A stretch of 64,000 nucleotides of DNA from Henriciella sp. GTDB lineage: Bacteria; Pseudomonadota; Alphaproteobacteria; Caulobacterales; Hyphomonadaceae. The notes below the pieces were generated by a model. The model did not search any database and was not told the origin of the DNA. It saw only the letters and a list, made by a program, of their open reading frames with translations. Made by a program: the position numbers and the translations under genes. Numbering within the stretch: the first letter of the stretch is position 1; the number at the start of each line of letters is the position of its first letter. The stretch spans positions 186,001-250,000 of the forward strand of contig JAEPOM010000002.1 in NCBI GenBank assembly GCA_017642885.1, given 5' to 3'. Shown piece after piece: positions 1 to 8,763 of the stretch.

Positions 1-204
1 GAGGACCCATTCAACCTCGCCGCCAATCATACCAATTGAGAAGAATTTCTGGCCGAGAATGCCCATTAATGGCGATGCATTCGGCGTCAGTTCAACGCCT
101 GCATGCGTCAGTGCCACGGGATCGCCCGTCGTCGTGAACGCGATCAGGCAGTAAATACCAACCGGTATGATAAAGAGCGGAAACGCGCTTAGGATGAGCC
201 GCAT
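1..204 (-). CDS. Partial hypothetical membrane protein (N-terminal 68 residues)
   Basis: The reading frame starts at an ATG whose complement lies at 202-204 and runs off the left edge without a stop, giving 68 residues. Residues 3-23 form one strongly hydrophobic stretch (LILSAFPLFIIPVGIYCLIA), which is a likely signal anchor or first membrane helix. A loop containing TTTGDPVALTHAGVEL follows, then a second mildly hydrophobic part. I do not recognise the family. It is divergent from the ATPase gene at 370, and the 165 bases between them should hold both promoters. Confidence 0.5.
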   Translation of the reverse strand, partial: MRLILSAFPLFIIPVGIYCLIAFTTTGDPVALTHAGVELTPNASPLMGILGQKFFSIGMIGGEVEWVL

Positions 205-369
205 TGGAGTACCCCTTCTAGGCGGACCCTCGCCATTCGAGCGTTTGGCCCTTTGCTGTCTATCGTCGAGACGGGCGGCGGCAGCGGCCGGAAAGATCAC
301 TGACATGCGCGTCTCCTCGCCTGCCCAGTTAACCCTATTGATCCTTAATGCAAAGTGAGGAAGTGAGGC

Positions 370-903
370 ATGACTTTGCCGCAGACAGATTTCTACATTC
401 TCGCCGGTCCGCCAGGAGCTGGTAAAACGACGCTCCTTCAGCAGCTGTCGACCACGGTCTCAGTGATGCCGGAATACGCTCGCCGCGTGCTGGCATTCGA
501 ACGCAAGACAGGGGGTCGTGCCACCGGCGACCAGAATCCAGCCCTTTTTGTTCAACGCATGCTGGAAACCGCCATTGCGGACTATGACGCCGCTTCAGGT
601 TTGACCGTGTTTGATCGCGGCCTGCCAGACCTCCTCGCCTTTTGTGCGCACTATGGGATCTCCGACGCGCACGTTCGCGAGGCGATTGAGTCCCGGCGCT
701 ATGCGGTCAATGTATTCTTCCTGCCAGCATGGGAAGAGATCTATAAAACCGACGACGAACGCGTACTGGATTTTCGGGGCGCGGCGGCCTTCGGAGCCCT
801 CATTCAAACTGCCTACGAGCAGTCTGGCTATCGCCTCATCCATGTTCCGAAAGCGAGCACCAGCGACCGCGTCGCGTTCGTTCGAGATCGCATCGCGTCC
901 TAA
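370..903 (+). CDS. AAA family ATPase / P-loop kinase-like protein
   Basis: This 177-residue protein has a clear Walker A loop (GPPGAGKTT, about residues 13-21) close to the N terminus, and a plausible Walker B-like segment LTVFDRGLPDL near residues 79-89. The size and the pattern of PEYARRVL after the P-loop fit the small AAA_28-type ATPases, which are thought to act as nucleotide- or metabolite-kinase-like enzymes, but the substrate is unknown. A GAGG-like ribosome binding site precedes the ATG at 370. Its stop codon overlaps the stop of the convergent glycosyltransferase (stops share bases 901-902), so the two transcripts must end inside each other. Confidence 0.8.
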   Translation: MTLPQTDFYILAGPPGAGKTTLLQQLSTTVSVMPEYARRVLAFERKTGGRATGDQNPALFVQRMLETAIADYDAASGLTVFDRGLPDLLAFCAHYGISDAHVREAIESRRYAVNVFFLPAWEEIYKTDDERVLDFRGAAAFGALIQTAYEQSGYRLIHVPKASTSDRVAFVRDRIAS

Positions 904-1631
904 ATCTCGTCGGCTCCGCCCGGGTTTCTGCGCCGACGGATCAGCCACATGACACCGCGAAGATCTGATAGAGCGTCGATCAGCCGGCCGAAATTCGTGT
1001 ATTTGGATTTGCCCGCTCCGCGCTCGCGGTGATTGACGTTCAGGAACTCGACCTTCAGTCCCTCTGCATTCATCAGAGCCGGCATGTATCGGTGCATATG
1101 GTCAAAGTATGGAAGCGCCAGAAACACGTCGCGCTTTATCACTTTGATTCCGCAGCCGCTATCATCGCAATCATCTCGCAGCAGACGCTTGCGGATCGAG
1201 TTGGCGAAGCTGGAACCAAACTTTTTCCACGCCGAGTCTTTTCGACTGGCGCGGCGCCCCATCACCATTGCGAGACCCTCACGTGCATCCGCGCGGGTCA
1301 GGCTGCGATACAGCGCCGGCAAGTCGGCAGGGTCATTCTGACCGTCACCATCCAGGGTGCCAACAATCGGAGCGCGGGCATGTTGGATTGCTGTGCGCAA
1401 GGCGCGCGATTGGCCCGCATTCTGGCGGTGCGAGATGACGCGCAGTTGCGGATAGGTGTCCTTCAGTCCGGCGAGGACGGCGCGCGTATCATCGGTCGAG
1501 GCATCGTCGGTGATCACCATTTCATAAGCCCGCCCCTCAAGCGCAGCAGCGATCTCTGAGACCAATTGCTCAGCATTACCGGCTTCATTGTGCATCGGCA
1601 CGCAGATCGAAAATTCTGGCGTCTGGATCAA
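900..1631 (-). CDS. Glycosyltransferase family 2, dolichol-phosphate mannosyltransferase-like
   Basis: The 243-residue protein begins with the GT2 signature FSICVPMHNEAGN and contains the acidic DDASTDDT segment and the metal-binding DGDGQNDP motif typical of the DPM1/ArnC-like branch. GSGCGIKV-like sequence (DDSGCGIKV, about residue 156) and the HMHRYMPAL segment also match that branch, in which the region after the catalytic core contacts the polyprenyl phosphate. It lacks the C-terminal pair of membrane helices present in ArnC or GtrB, so it is the short, soluble form. The likely role is transfer of a sugar from a nucleotide donor to a polyprenyl phosphate. The gene is convergent with the ATPase and its stop overlaps that gene's stop. 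Confidence 0.85.
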   Translation of the reverse strand: MIQTPEFSICVPMHNEAGNAEQLVSEIAAALEGRAYEMVITDDASTDDTRAVLAGLKDTYPQLRVISHRQNAGQSRALRTAIQHARAPIVGTLDGDGQNDPADLPALYRSLTRADAREGLAMVMGRRASRKDSAWKKFGSSFANSIRKRLLRDDCDDSGCGIKVIKRDVFLALPYFDHMHRYMPALMNAEGLKVEFLNVNHRERGAGKSKYTNFGRLIDALSDLRGVMWLIRRRRNPGGADEI

Positions 1632-1720
1632 ATGCTCTACTCCACAAAAGACTGGACCGCCTGCCTTTAGTTGAAAACGCGCAATTGCGAAACCTCAAGA
1701 CTGACGACAAGAGTGTTTGA

Positions 1721-4156
1721 ATGGAAGCCTTGCCGATCGAATCCTTGCTGCCCGAAATTGCGGCGACCCTCAGGTCCAACCGGCGCCTCATCCTGGGGGC
1801 GCCGCCCGGAGCGGGTAAGACGACACGCGTGCCGCTGGCGCTCGCGGGTTTGATCGATGGCTTCGAGCCCTTCGATGGTAAGATCATAATGCTGGAGCCA
1901 AGGCGGATCGCCGCGCGAATGGCAGCAACACGGATGGCTCAGACACTCGGCGAGCGGCTCGGCCAAAGGATCGGTCTCTCCACCCGTGTCGACCGCCAGG
2001 TCTCGAAAGAGACAGTCGTCGAGGTGATCACCGATGGCCTGTTTACCCGCCGACTGCTCAATGACCCGGAGCTTACTGGCACCAGTGTCATCATCTTCGA
2101 CGAAATCCACGAGCGCAGCCTCAGCGCCGATCTCGGTTTGGCATTGGCACAGGAAACACAAGGCGCGCTCAGAGATGATCTGCACCTCCTCGCCATGTCG
2201 GCGACGCTCGATACAGACAGCATGGCGCGCAAAATTGATGCCCCTGTGATTGCCAGCGAAGGGCGTCAATATCCGGTAGAGACCCGCTATGTGGGCCGCA
2301 GCCGTGAACGGTTGGAAGACCAGATGGCACGCGCGATTGAGCGCGCTTTGCGTGAAACAAACGGTTCCATCCTCGCCTTTCTACCCGGTGCGGGCGAAAT
2401 CCGGCGGACGGCGGAGCGCCTATCGGTTGCCGACACTGTCCTGATCGCACCCCTTTTCGGCGCGTTGAGCCCGAAAGAACAGGACGCGGCCATCCGGCCT
2501 TGCGCCAGCGGGCGGCGTAAAGTCGTGCTCGCCACTGATATTGCAGAGAGCGCACTGACCATTGAAGGCGTCTCAGTCGTTGTCGATAGCGGTTATGCCC
2601 GCGTCCCTCGCTATGTTCCCGATGGGCTTTCGACCGAGCTGCAAACAGTTCGGGCGGCAAAAGCCAATGTTGACCAGCGCCGCGGCCGGGCCGGACGGCT
2701 CGGGCCTGGCATCTGCTACCGGCTCTGGGACGAGGCTGAGACGCGCGGGCTAACCGCCGCCCCGGAACCAGAGATCCAGAATGCCGACTTGTCCAACCTA
2801 CTGCTCACGCTCGCCGACTGGGGTGAAACCGAGCCTGACCGGTTGAACTGGCTGACCCCGCCCCCAAAAGGCCGGATCGCAGCCGCGCGGCAGAGCCTGT
2901 GCGCCCTGGACGCCATCACGGAAGCTGGCGGACTGACCGCAAAAGGCCGGGCCATGTCTCGATTGCCGCTTAATCCTCGCCTCGCCGCTCTTATTGTGGG
3001 CGCGGACAGCGACGGCGAGAAAGCCCGGGCAGCGCAAATAGCTGCGTTGATCAGCGAGCGCGGTATGGGTGGCCAGAGCGCAGACCTCGCCGAGCGCCTG
3101 GCCCGGTTCCAGTCGGATACCGGCCCACGGGCGAAAAAGCTCAAATCACAAGCTGCACGATGGGGCGGCAATAATGCACCCAGCGGAGATGCTGCCCACC
3201 TGCTTGCCAAAGGCTGGCCGGACATGATCGCACGCAGGCGTAGCGCAGGCAGTGCCCAGTATCTGTTGGCGAGTGGGCGCGGTGGCCAAGTAGATGAGAC
3301 CTCGCCGCTCGCCAAGTCGGACTGGCTGGTGGTTGCCGATATGGCAGGCAGTGCGAAATCAGCACGCATCACGTTGGCCGCAGCGATCAATGAGGCTGCT
3401 GCCACCAGATATGGCGCGCTCGAAACGCGCGATGAAGCTGAGTTTGATCCCGCAAAAGGGACCTTCAAGGCCCGCCGCGTGTCAGCGCTCGGAGCCATCA
3501 TCCTGTCCGAGCAACCTTTGCCGAAACCATCCAATGAAGCTGCGCAGGCGGCATTTCTCAAACACCTCCGGGAAGAAGGCTTCGCACCAGCCGGGCTTGA
3601 CCAACCCGTTGACGAGTTCTTGGCTAGATTAAGAGTGGTGAACGATGCGTACGGAGATGCCTGGCCAATCTGGTCGCAGGACACCCTTCAAGAAGACGTC
3701 GCTGAATGGCTCGGCCCGGTCCTCAGTAAGAATTCGTTTACCATGCCGAAGCCCGCAATGATTACGGATGCACTGAAGGCGAGACTGGATTGGCCGCTGC
3801 CTCAGGAGCTCGACACCAAAGCTCCGCGCCGGATCAAGCTTCCGTCAGGCCGAGAGGCGCCGATTGATTGGCTTAGCGATCGTGCACCCCTGATCGAGTG
3901 TAAGGCCCAAGAACTATACGGTTTGACGCGGCACTTGAGTGTGGCGGATGGGCGTTGTCCGATCACAGTGCAAATTCTGTCGCCCGGCGGGAAGCCAGTC
4001 GCAACGACGCAGGATCTGCCCGGGTTCTGGTCCGGCGGATACCACGACATGGCGAAAGATATGCGCGGACGCTATCCGAAGCATGACTGGCCAGAAGATC
4101 CTGCCAGCGCCAAACCGCACGCTGGTATGACAAAGGCACGTCTGGCGCGAGGCTAA
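1721..4156 (+). CDS. hrpB: ATP-dependent RNA helicase HrpB
   Basis: At 811 residues this matches the usual HrpB length. Walker A ([10 protein letters not shown]) is at residues 26-35, the DEIH box near 127-130, the SAT motif near 159 and the motif VI sequence QRRGRAGR near 319-326. These define a DEAH-box helicase, and the C-terminal third has the HrpB-specific domain with [25 protein letters not shown] ending (for example [13 protein letters not shown]). HrpB proteins are cytoplasmic RNA helicases of uncertain substrate in most bacteria. The gene stands alone between a GT2 gene and the convergent rluE, whose stop codon it overlaps by four bases. Confidence 0.95.
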   Translation: MEALPIESLLPEIAATLRSNRRLILGAPPGAGKTTRVPLALAGLIDGFEPFDGKIIMLEPRRIAARMAATRMAQTLGERLGQRIGLSTRVDRQVSKETVVEVITDGLFTRRLLNDPELTGTSVIIFDEIHERSLSADLGLALAQETQGALRDDLHLLAMSATLDTDSMARKIDAPVIASEGRQYPVETRYVGRSRERLEDQMARAIERALRETNGSILAFLPGAGEIRRTAERLSVADTVLIAPLFGALSPKEQDAAIRPCASGRRKVVLATDIAESALTIEGVSVVVDSGYARVPRYVPDGLSTELQTVRAAKANVDQRRGRAGRLGPGICYRLWDEAETRGLTAAPEPEIQNADLSNLLLTLADWGETEPDRLNWLTPPPKGRIAAARQSLCALDAITEAGGLTAKGRAMSRLPLNPRLAALIVGADSDGEKARAAQIAALISERGMGGQSADLAERLARFQSDTGPRAKKLKSQAARWGGNNAPSGDAAHLLAKGWPDMIARRRSAGSAQYLLASGRGGQVDETSPLAKSDWLVVADMAGSAKSARITLAAAINEAAATRYGALETRDEAEFDPAKGTFKARRVSALGAIILSEQPLPKPSNEAAQAAFLKHLREEGFAPAGLDQPVDEFLARLRVVNDAYGDAWPIWSQDTLQEDVAEWLGPVLSKNSFTMPKPAMITDALKARLDWPLPQELDTKAPRRIKLPSGREAPIDWLSDRAPLIECKAQELYGLTRHLSVADGRCPITVQILSPGGKPVATTQDLPGFWSGGYHDMAKDMRGRYPKHDWPEDPASAKPHAGMTKARLARG

Positions 4157-4701
4157 GCCTCTCGAGACTCTCCGCTATCCAGCCCGTCTATGCTCCAATT
4201 GCCAACGGAATACCGGATCAGCCGCAAAGTCGGGTGACCGATCGCAGCTGTCATCCGCCTGACCTGACGATTGCGTCCTTCCGTAATCGTCAACTCCACC
4301 CAGCAATCTGGAATCGATTTGCGCACTCGGATGGGCGGCATTCGCGGCCATAGACTTTCTGGCGGATCGATCAGGCGTGCTTTTGCAGGGGCGGTCATGC
4401 CATCTTTCAGTTGAATGCCCTCCCGGAGCGCTTTCAGAGCCGCCTCATCCGGCAATCCTTCAACCTGTGCCCAATACGTTTTGGGAGTTTCGTGCCTCGG
4501 ATTGGAGATCTGCGACTGCAGCCGGCCATTGTCGGTCAACACCAGCAAGCCTTCGCTATCGCGGTCCAGGCGACCTGCCGGGTAGACGCTCGGCACCTCC
4601 AGAAAGTCGGATAAAGTTTGGCGCGTCGAAGCCTCAATACCGCGGTCCGTAAACTGGGACAGCACGTTGAACGGCTTATTGAAGAGAATTATTCGGGTCA
4701 T
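4153..4701 (-). CDS. rluE: 23S rRNA pseudouridine synthase, RluE type
   Basis: The 182-residue protein carries the RsuA/RluB/E/F family signature [12 protein letters not shown], with the catalytic aspartate at D46, and the conserved ending [20 protein letters not shown]. It lacks the N-terminal S4 domain found in RsuA, RluB and RluF; that absence and the short length point to RluE, which makes pseudouridine 2457 in E. coli 23S rRNA. It begins with [11 protein letters not shown], where the KP(F/Y) motif is also typical. The gene is convergent with hrpB and the stops overlap. A 207-base AT-rich region lies upstream. Confidence 0.9.
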   Translation of the reverse strand: MTRIILFNKPFNVLSQFTDRGIEASTRQTLSDFLEVPSVYPAGRLDRDSEGLLVLTDNGRLQSQISNPRHETPKTYWAQVEGLPDEAALKALREGIQLKDGMTAPAKARLIDPPESLWPRMPPIRVRKSIPDCWVELTITEGRNRQVRRMTAAIGHPTLRLIRYSVGNWSIDGLDSGESREA

Positions 4702-4908
4702 AATTTCGTGATTAAACGAGTCAGCTTACATTTCCAGCAATATCTATGGTTGTATTATATTTATTACAGTTTGAACCACTTTTTCATCCGAGTATGGCAC
4801 ATTATTAATCCGTGTAGATGCATAGTTTTTGTCCGGAACCGTTGTTTAATTCAAAAACGCTGATACTATATCTTCCCATCAGTAGCTTAAGCGCGAAAGG
4901 AGATAGAT
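4702..4908. promoter_or_regulatory. AT-rich divergent intergenic region
   Basis: These 207 bases between rluE (leftward) and the small membrane protein gene (rightward) are visibly richer in A and T than the flanking coding DNA, with runs such as TTGTATTATATTTATTACAG. The stretch should contain both promoters. I cannot place -35 and -10 boxes with confidence. Only the ribosome binding site AAAGGAGAT at 4896-4904 is clear. Confidence 0.4.
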
Positions 4909-5076
4909 ATGAACACACTTCTCGTGCACGAAAACGCCGACTCCCGGCTGGATAAATTTAACGGTCCGATCCTGGACCACGAAAAACTGCGGCAGGGCAC
5001 GCACATCGCAGTGCTGACCGCTGTAGCATCGGTTTTTCTCGTTCTGGCCGTGAAAGCGGTTTATCTGGTCTTTTAG
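4909..5076 (+). CDS. Small single-pass membrane protein (55 residues), unknown function
   Basis: An ATG at 4909 follows a strong ribosome binding site (AAAGGAGAT, 4896-4904) at good spacing and opens a frame of 55 codons ending with TAG at 5074-5076. The first 30 residues are polar and charged (HENADSRLDKFNGP, DHEKLRQG). Residues 31-55 form a single hydrophobic helix (HIAVLTAVASVFLVLAVKAV) that runs almost to the C terminus, so it looks like a tail-anchored or N-in single-pass protein. No family is recognised. The combination of a textbook ribosome binding site, a clean amphipathic-then-hydrophobic layout and a free-standing position argues that it is real despite its size. Confidence 0.6.
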   Translation: MNTLLVHENADSRLDKFNGPILDHEKLRQGTHIAVLTAVASVFLVLAVKAVYLVF

Positions 5077-5136
5077 GCATCAAATTACTGAAGCCTGATA
5101 TGGCTTTTTGGCTGGTTTTCAGCCATAAGCCGCCGG

Positions 5137-6516
5137 ATGAGTGATACCGGCCCAGAAACCAATACCAAATCTGTGTTCATCAAGACCTACGGGTGCCAGA
5201 TGAACGTCTATGATAGCGAGCGCATGAAAGATGTGCTCGCTCCCATAGGCTATGCTCCAACAGATAGCCCCGAAGGCGCTGATCTGGTGGTCTTGAACAC
5301 CTGTCATATTCGCGAAAAGGCGACGGAAAAAGTCTATTCCGAACTCGGCAAGATCAAGAAAATGAAACACGCCCAGGGCGGCAAGATGACAATTGCCGTC
5401 GCAGGATGCGTGGCGCAAGCCGAGGGCGCCGAGATCATGCGTCGTCAGCCCGCGGTCGATCTTGTGCTGGGGCCACAGGCCTATCATAAGCTGCCCGAAA
5501 TGATTGCGCGCGTGCACCGCTCCACTGGTGAGCGACTGGAAACAGAGTTTGAGACGCTTGAAAAATTCGATGCGCTCCCAAAGACACGGCAAGCAGACGG
5601 CCCGATGGCGTTCCTGTCGGTGCAGGAAGGTTGCGATAAATTCTGCACCTTCTGCGTCGTTCCCTATACGCGCGGCGCCGAGCTGTCGCGCCCGGTCGAT
5701 GATATCACGCTGGAAGCGCGCAATCTCGCGAGCCAGGGCGTGCGTGAAATTCAGCTGCTCGGCCAGAATGTGAACGCGTATCACGGCGCAGCGCCGGTCA
5801 TTGAAGCCGGGGACGAATGGACGCTGGCTCAGCTGGTCCGTCATCTTTCCAAGATTGGCGGGTTTGACCGTATTCGTTACACAACCAGCCATCCACGAGA
5901 CATGGATGACGACCTGATCGCTGCCCATGCCGACACGCCGGAGTTGATGCCCTTCCTGCATCTTCCAGTTCAGTCGGGATCGAACAATATCCTGAAAGCG
6001 ATGAATCGCGGCCACACGCGCGAGCATTATCTTGACATTATGCGTCGTATGAAAGAGGCGCGCCCAGACATGGCGCTCGCTTCCGATTTCATTGTTGGCT
6101 TCCCAGGCGAAAGCGACAAGGACTTCGAGGATACGATGGATCTCGTCCGCGAGGTTGGCTACGCGATCGCTTATTCATTCAAATATTCCGAACGCCCCGG
6201 CACGCCGGCCGCAGAGATGTTTGGCCAAGTACCCGAAGACGTGAAAAATGAGCGTCTGCAGGCATTGCAGGCGCTTCTGCGGGAACAGCAGACTGCGTTC
6301 AATGCCTCGAAAATTGGAGAAACAGTGCCGGTACTCGTCACGGGAACCGGCCGCAATGAGGGACAGATGCATGGCCGCTCTCCGTGGCTCCAAGCCGTGC
6401 ATTTTGACGGTGCACCAGACCTTGTGGGCCAAATCATTGATGTTGAGATCGTCGGCTCGAGCCTGAACTCTCTATCCGGCACATTGCCAAGCGGTGCGAA
6501 CGAGGCGGCAGCTTGA
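5137..6516 (+). CDS. miaB: tRNA-2-methylthio-N6-dimethylallyladenosine synthase MiaB
   Basis: This 459-residue radical-SAM methylthiotransferase has all three expected parts. The N-terminal UPF0004 domain carries the auxiliary-cluster cysteines C20 (YGCQMN), C56 (NTCHIR) and C91 (AGCVAQ). The radical SAM core has the CxxxCxxC motif at C166, C170 and C173 (GCDKFCTFC). The C-terminal TRAM domain ends around residue 440. The order and the YGCQMN/NTC spacing are those of MiaB rather than RimO or MtaB. It methylthiolates i6A37 in tRNAs reading codons that start with U. It is the first gene of an overlapping operon with phoH, ybeY, corC and lnt. Confidence 0.96.
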   Translation: MSDTGPETNTKSVFIKTYGCQMNVYDSERMKDVLAPIGYAPTDSPEGADLVVLNTCHIREKATEKVYSELGKIKKMKHAQGGKMTIAVAGCVAQAEGAEIMRRQPAVDLVLGPQAYHKLPEMIARVHRSTGERLETEFETLEKFDALPKTRQADGPMAFLSVQEGCDKFCTFCVVPYTRGAELSRPVDDITLEARNLASQGVREIQLLGQNVNAYHGAAPVIEAGDEWTLAQLVRHLSKIGGFDRIRYTTSHPRDMDDDLIAAHADTPELMPFLHLPVQSGSNNILKAMNRGHTREHYLDIMRRMKEARPDMALASDFIVGFPGESDKDFEDTMDLVREVGYAIAYSFKYSERPGTPAAEMFGQVPEDVKNERLQALQALLREQQTAFNASKIGETVPVLVTGTGRNEGQMHGRSPWLQAVHFDGAPDLVGQIIDVEIVGSSLNSLSGTLPSGANEAAA

Positions 6517-7466
6517 GCCAGGTCTGGACCCCGAAAGACGCCGCCCTCCTGCCAGTGATCTGTGGCCCGAACCACATGAACTTGCTTTATCTGGAGTCCG
6601 AGCTCGCCGATGGTGATCTGAAAGCAGAGAGCCAGGGCGGCGGTATCCGGCTTCAAGGTTCCCGAGAATCCGTCGCAACCGCCGAACTGGCGCTCAGTGT
6701 CTTCGAAGCCGTGCTCGCCAAGAACCCTGAAGCAGGCCTCCCCGCTCTCGAGGGGGCCGTCGAACAGGCGCGCACGCCGAACCAGAGCTACAAGACGCTG
6801 ACCGGCCTGAAAGTTCCAATCAAAGCCCAAACGAATGCGCAGGCGAAGTATCTCGATCTTTTGACCGGCACCGCGAATGACCTCATTTTCGGCGTCGGAC
6901 CTGCAGGGACAGGTAAGACCTTTCTCGCTGTGGCGGCTGGCGCTGCGGCGCTGAAGAACAAATCAGCGGCAAGGCTGATCATAACCCGACCTGCCGTCGA
7001 AGCTGGCGAAAATCTCGGCTTTCTTCCAGGCGACCTGGAAGAAAAAGTCGAACCCTATTTGCGTCCAATCTGGGACGCCCTGGACGAGACTCTCGGGGCA
7101 GACCAAGCCGGACGATTGCGGGAAAAGCGCGTGATCGAAGTCGCACCCTTGGCCTTCATGCGCGGACGTACGCTGAAAAACGCATTCGTCATCATGGATG
7201 AAGCCCAGAACGCCACCGTTGCGCAGATGAAAATGGTCCTGACCCGGCTTGGACGTGACAGCCGAATGGTCGTCACGGGCGACCCTGGTCAAGTCGACCT
7301 GCCGCGAAACCAACCCTCTGGCCTCGCGCACGCGTTGCGGATCTTGCGCGGTGTCGAGGGTGTGGGCCGCGTGACCTTCTCCGCTAATGATGTCCGCCGG
7401 CACGCTTTGGTGAGCCGAATCATCCTGGCTTATGATCAGGACGCAGAGCAAAAACGCGATGATTGA
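6513..7466 (+). CDS. ybeZ: PhoH family ATPase (YbeZ-like)
   Basis: The 317-residue protein has an N-terminal part of about 90 residues resembling the KH-like domain of PhoH/YbeZ proteins, then the PhoH ATPase core with Walker A GPAGTGKT at residues 129-136, [10 protein letters not shown] after it, and a Walker B-like VIMDEAQN near residue 226. It probably starts at TTG 6513, which overlaps the miaB stop (TTGA), because the start-to-domain distance then fits the family. YbeZ is linked to YbeY in RNA processing and ribosome maturation. The gene ends inside the start of ybeY, consistent with translational coupling. Confidence 0.92.
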   Translation: MSQVWTPKDAALLPVICGPNHMNLLYLESELADGDLKAESQGGGIRLQGSRESVATAELALSVFEAVLAKNPEAGLPALEGAVEQARTPNQSYKTLTGLKVPIKAQTNAQAKYLDLLTGTANDLIFGVGPAGTGKTFLAVAAGAAALKNKSAARLIITRPAVEAGENLGFLPGDLEEKVEPYLRPIWDALDETLGADQAGRLREKRVIEVAPLAFMRGRTLKNAFVIMDEAQNATVAQMKMVLTRLGRDSRMVVTGDPGQVDLPRNQPSGLAHALRILRGVEGVGRVTFSANDVRRHALVSRIILAYDQDAEQKRDD

Positions 7467-7905
7467 GCTTGATCTTCGCATCGCGGATGTCGCCTGGACC
7501 GATGCCGTCGCTGATATCTCAACAATTTGTCAAACAGCGTTGAATGCTGGAGCAGCGCAAAAACAGGTATCTGGCGAGATTAGCTTGCTGTTGACCGATG
7601 ACACGGAAATCCAGGCCCTCAATCGCGATTGGCGCGACAAGGATAAGCCAACCGATGTTCTGTCCTTCCCAGCGAGTGAACTGGACGCGCCATTCTTGGG
7701 CGATATCGCGGTCAGCCTGGGCGTCACGCAAAAGGACGCGACAGCAAAGGAGATTGCGCTTGATCAGCATCTATCCCACTTGCTGATCCACGGGCTGATG
7801 CATCTCTTGGGGCATGACCACAAAGATGACACAGAGGCAGAAGAGATGGAGTCTTTGGAGATCGCAGCGCTTGCATCCCTGGGCTGGCCTGATCCATATA
7901 AGTAA
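7459..7905 (+). CDS. ybeY: Endoribonuclease YbeY (rRNA maturation factor)
   Basis: The protein of 148 residues has the YbeY zinc-binding motif HGLMHLLGHDH, giving H111, H115 and H121 as the metal ligands, and the conserved DVLSFPASE segment near the middle. YbeY acts in 16S rRNA 3'-end maturation and ribosome quality control. I chose ATG 7459 over the in-frame ATG 7432, because 7459 gives the normal family N terminus ([10 protein letters not shown]) and overlaps the end of phoH by eight bases, which is the coupling seen elsewhere in this operon. The longer form would add nine residues. Confidence 0.92.
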   Translation: MIELDLRIADVAWTDAVADISTICQTALNAGAAQKQVSGEISLLLTDDTEIQALNRDWRDKDKPTDVLSFPASELDAPFLGDIAVSLGVTQKDATAKEIALDQHLSHLLIHGLMHLLGHDHKDDTEAEEMESLEIAALASLGWPDPYK

Positions 7906-7938
7906 GGCGCGACTCACGCGTCAGGATCGTTGAAAGAC

Positions 7939-8763
7939 ATGTCGGAAGGACGAAAAGGCTTGTTTGGCCTGTTTAAAAAAAGCGAAGAAGTAGCTGAAGA
8001 GCCCGCTCCGGAAGACCCGGTGGGGCCGTCGCAAACCGAGATGCGCCTGCGCATCATGGAGTTTGAGCGCGCACGCGTCGTTGATGTCATGATCCCTCGT
8101 GCCGAGATTATCGGGGTCGAGCTGTCGACATCACTTGAAGATCTGATCCAGCTCTATGCCAGTGAGGCGCACTCCAGATTGCCCGTCTATCGCGAGACGC
8201 TCGACGATCCGGTTGGCGTCGTCCACATCCGAGACGTCCTGACGGAAGTTGCACGCGCCAACGGGGGTGAGAAAGATCCCGAAGACTTGCCGCTGGAACG
8301 CCTGCGCCGCGACATTCTGTTTGTCCCGCCGTCCATGCCGCTGCCGGATCTGCTGGTGAAGATGCAAGCCTCCCGCACCCACCTGGCCCTCGTTGTTGAC
8401 GAATATGGCGGCACGGATGGCCTGGTCAGTCTGGAAGACCTTGTCGAAGAGATTGTTGGCGAGATTGAAGATGAGCATGACGAAGAAGTCGCCATGCTGG
8501 TGCGCCGCGGCCGCCTGGCTTGGGAAGTCGACGCGCGCATGGAAACCGAGGATTTTGCCGAAGAAACCGGCCTTGAACTCGAACTGGAAGATCACGACGT
8601 CGACACGCTGGGCGGGGTCGCCTTTGCGCTAGCCGGACGTGTGCCGATCCGAGGCGAAGTCCTGCCGCATCCCGGAGGGGTCGATATTGAAATCCTCGAT
8701 TCGGACGCACGACGCATTCATCGTCTGGTCGTCCGGCAACCTGCTTCGGAGCTGAAAGCATGA
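7939..8763 (+). CDS. corC: CorC/HlyC family protein with CBS pair and transporter-associated domain
   Basis: This is a 274-residue protein with no membrane segment. After a charged N terminus it has two CBS domains (about residues 40-170, with MIPRAEI at the first and VDEYGGTDGLVSLEDLVEEIVGEI-type sequence at the second, for example DEYGGTDGLVSLEDL) and a C-terminal CorC_HlyC domain (about 190-270). This is the short YbeX/CorC form, whose gene follows ybeY in many proteobacteria and which is linked to magnesium/cobalt handling and ribosome homeostasis. ATG 7939 is preferred to TTG 7930. The stop overlaps the start of lnt as ATGA. Confidence 0.92.
   Translation: MSEGRKGLFGLFKKSEEVAEEPAPEDPVGPSQTEMRLRIMEFERARVVDVMIPRAEIIGVELSTSLEDLIQLYASEAHSRLPVYRETLDDPVGVVHIRDVLTEVARANGGEKDPEDLPLERLRRDILFVPPSMPLPDLLVKMQASRTHLALVVDEYGGTDGLVSLEDLVEEIVGEIEDEHDEEVAMLVRRGRLAWEVDARMETEDFAEETGLELELEDHDVDTLGGVAFALAGRVPIRGEVLPHPGGVDIEILDSDARRIHRLVVRQPASELKA

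Noticed and set aside
167-358. Plus-strand frame of 63 codons before the ATPase gene
   Set aside because: It crosses the start of the leftward membrane-protein gene, has no ribosome binding site and has low-complexity arginine/alanine content.
4618-4863. Plus-strand frame over the rluE start and the AT-rich region
   Set aside because: It is antisense to rluE for its first third and then reads through AT-rich non-coding DNA with a composition unlike a protein of this genome.
5099-5127. Seven-base hairpin TATGGCT / AGCCATA between the small gene and miaB
   Set aside because: The loop is 15 bases, there is no T run after the stem, and the arm is short, so a terminator cannot be supported.
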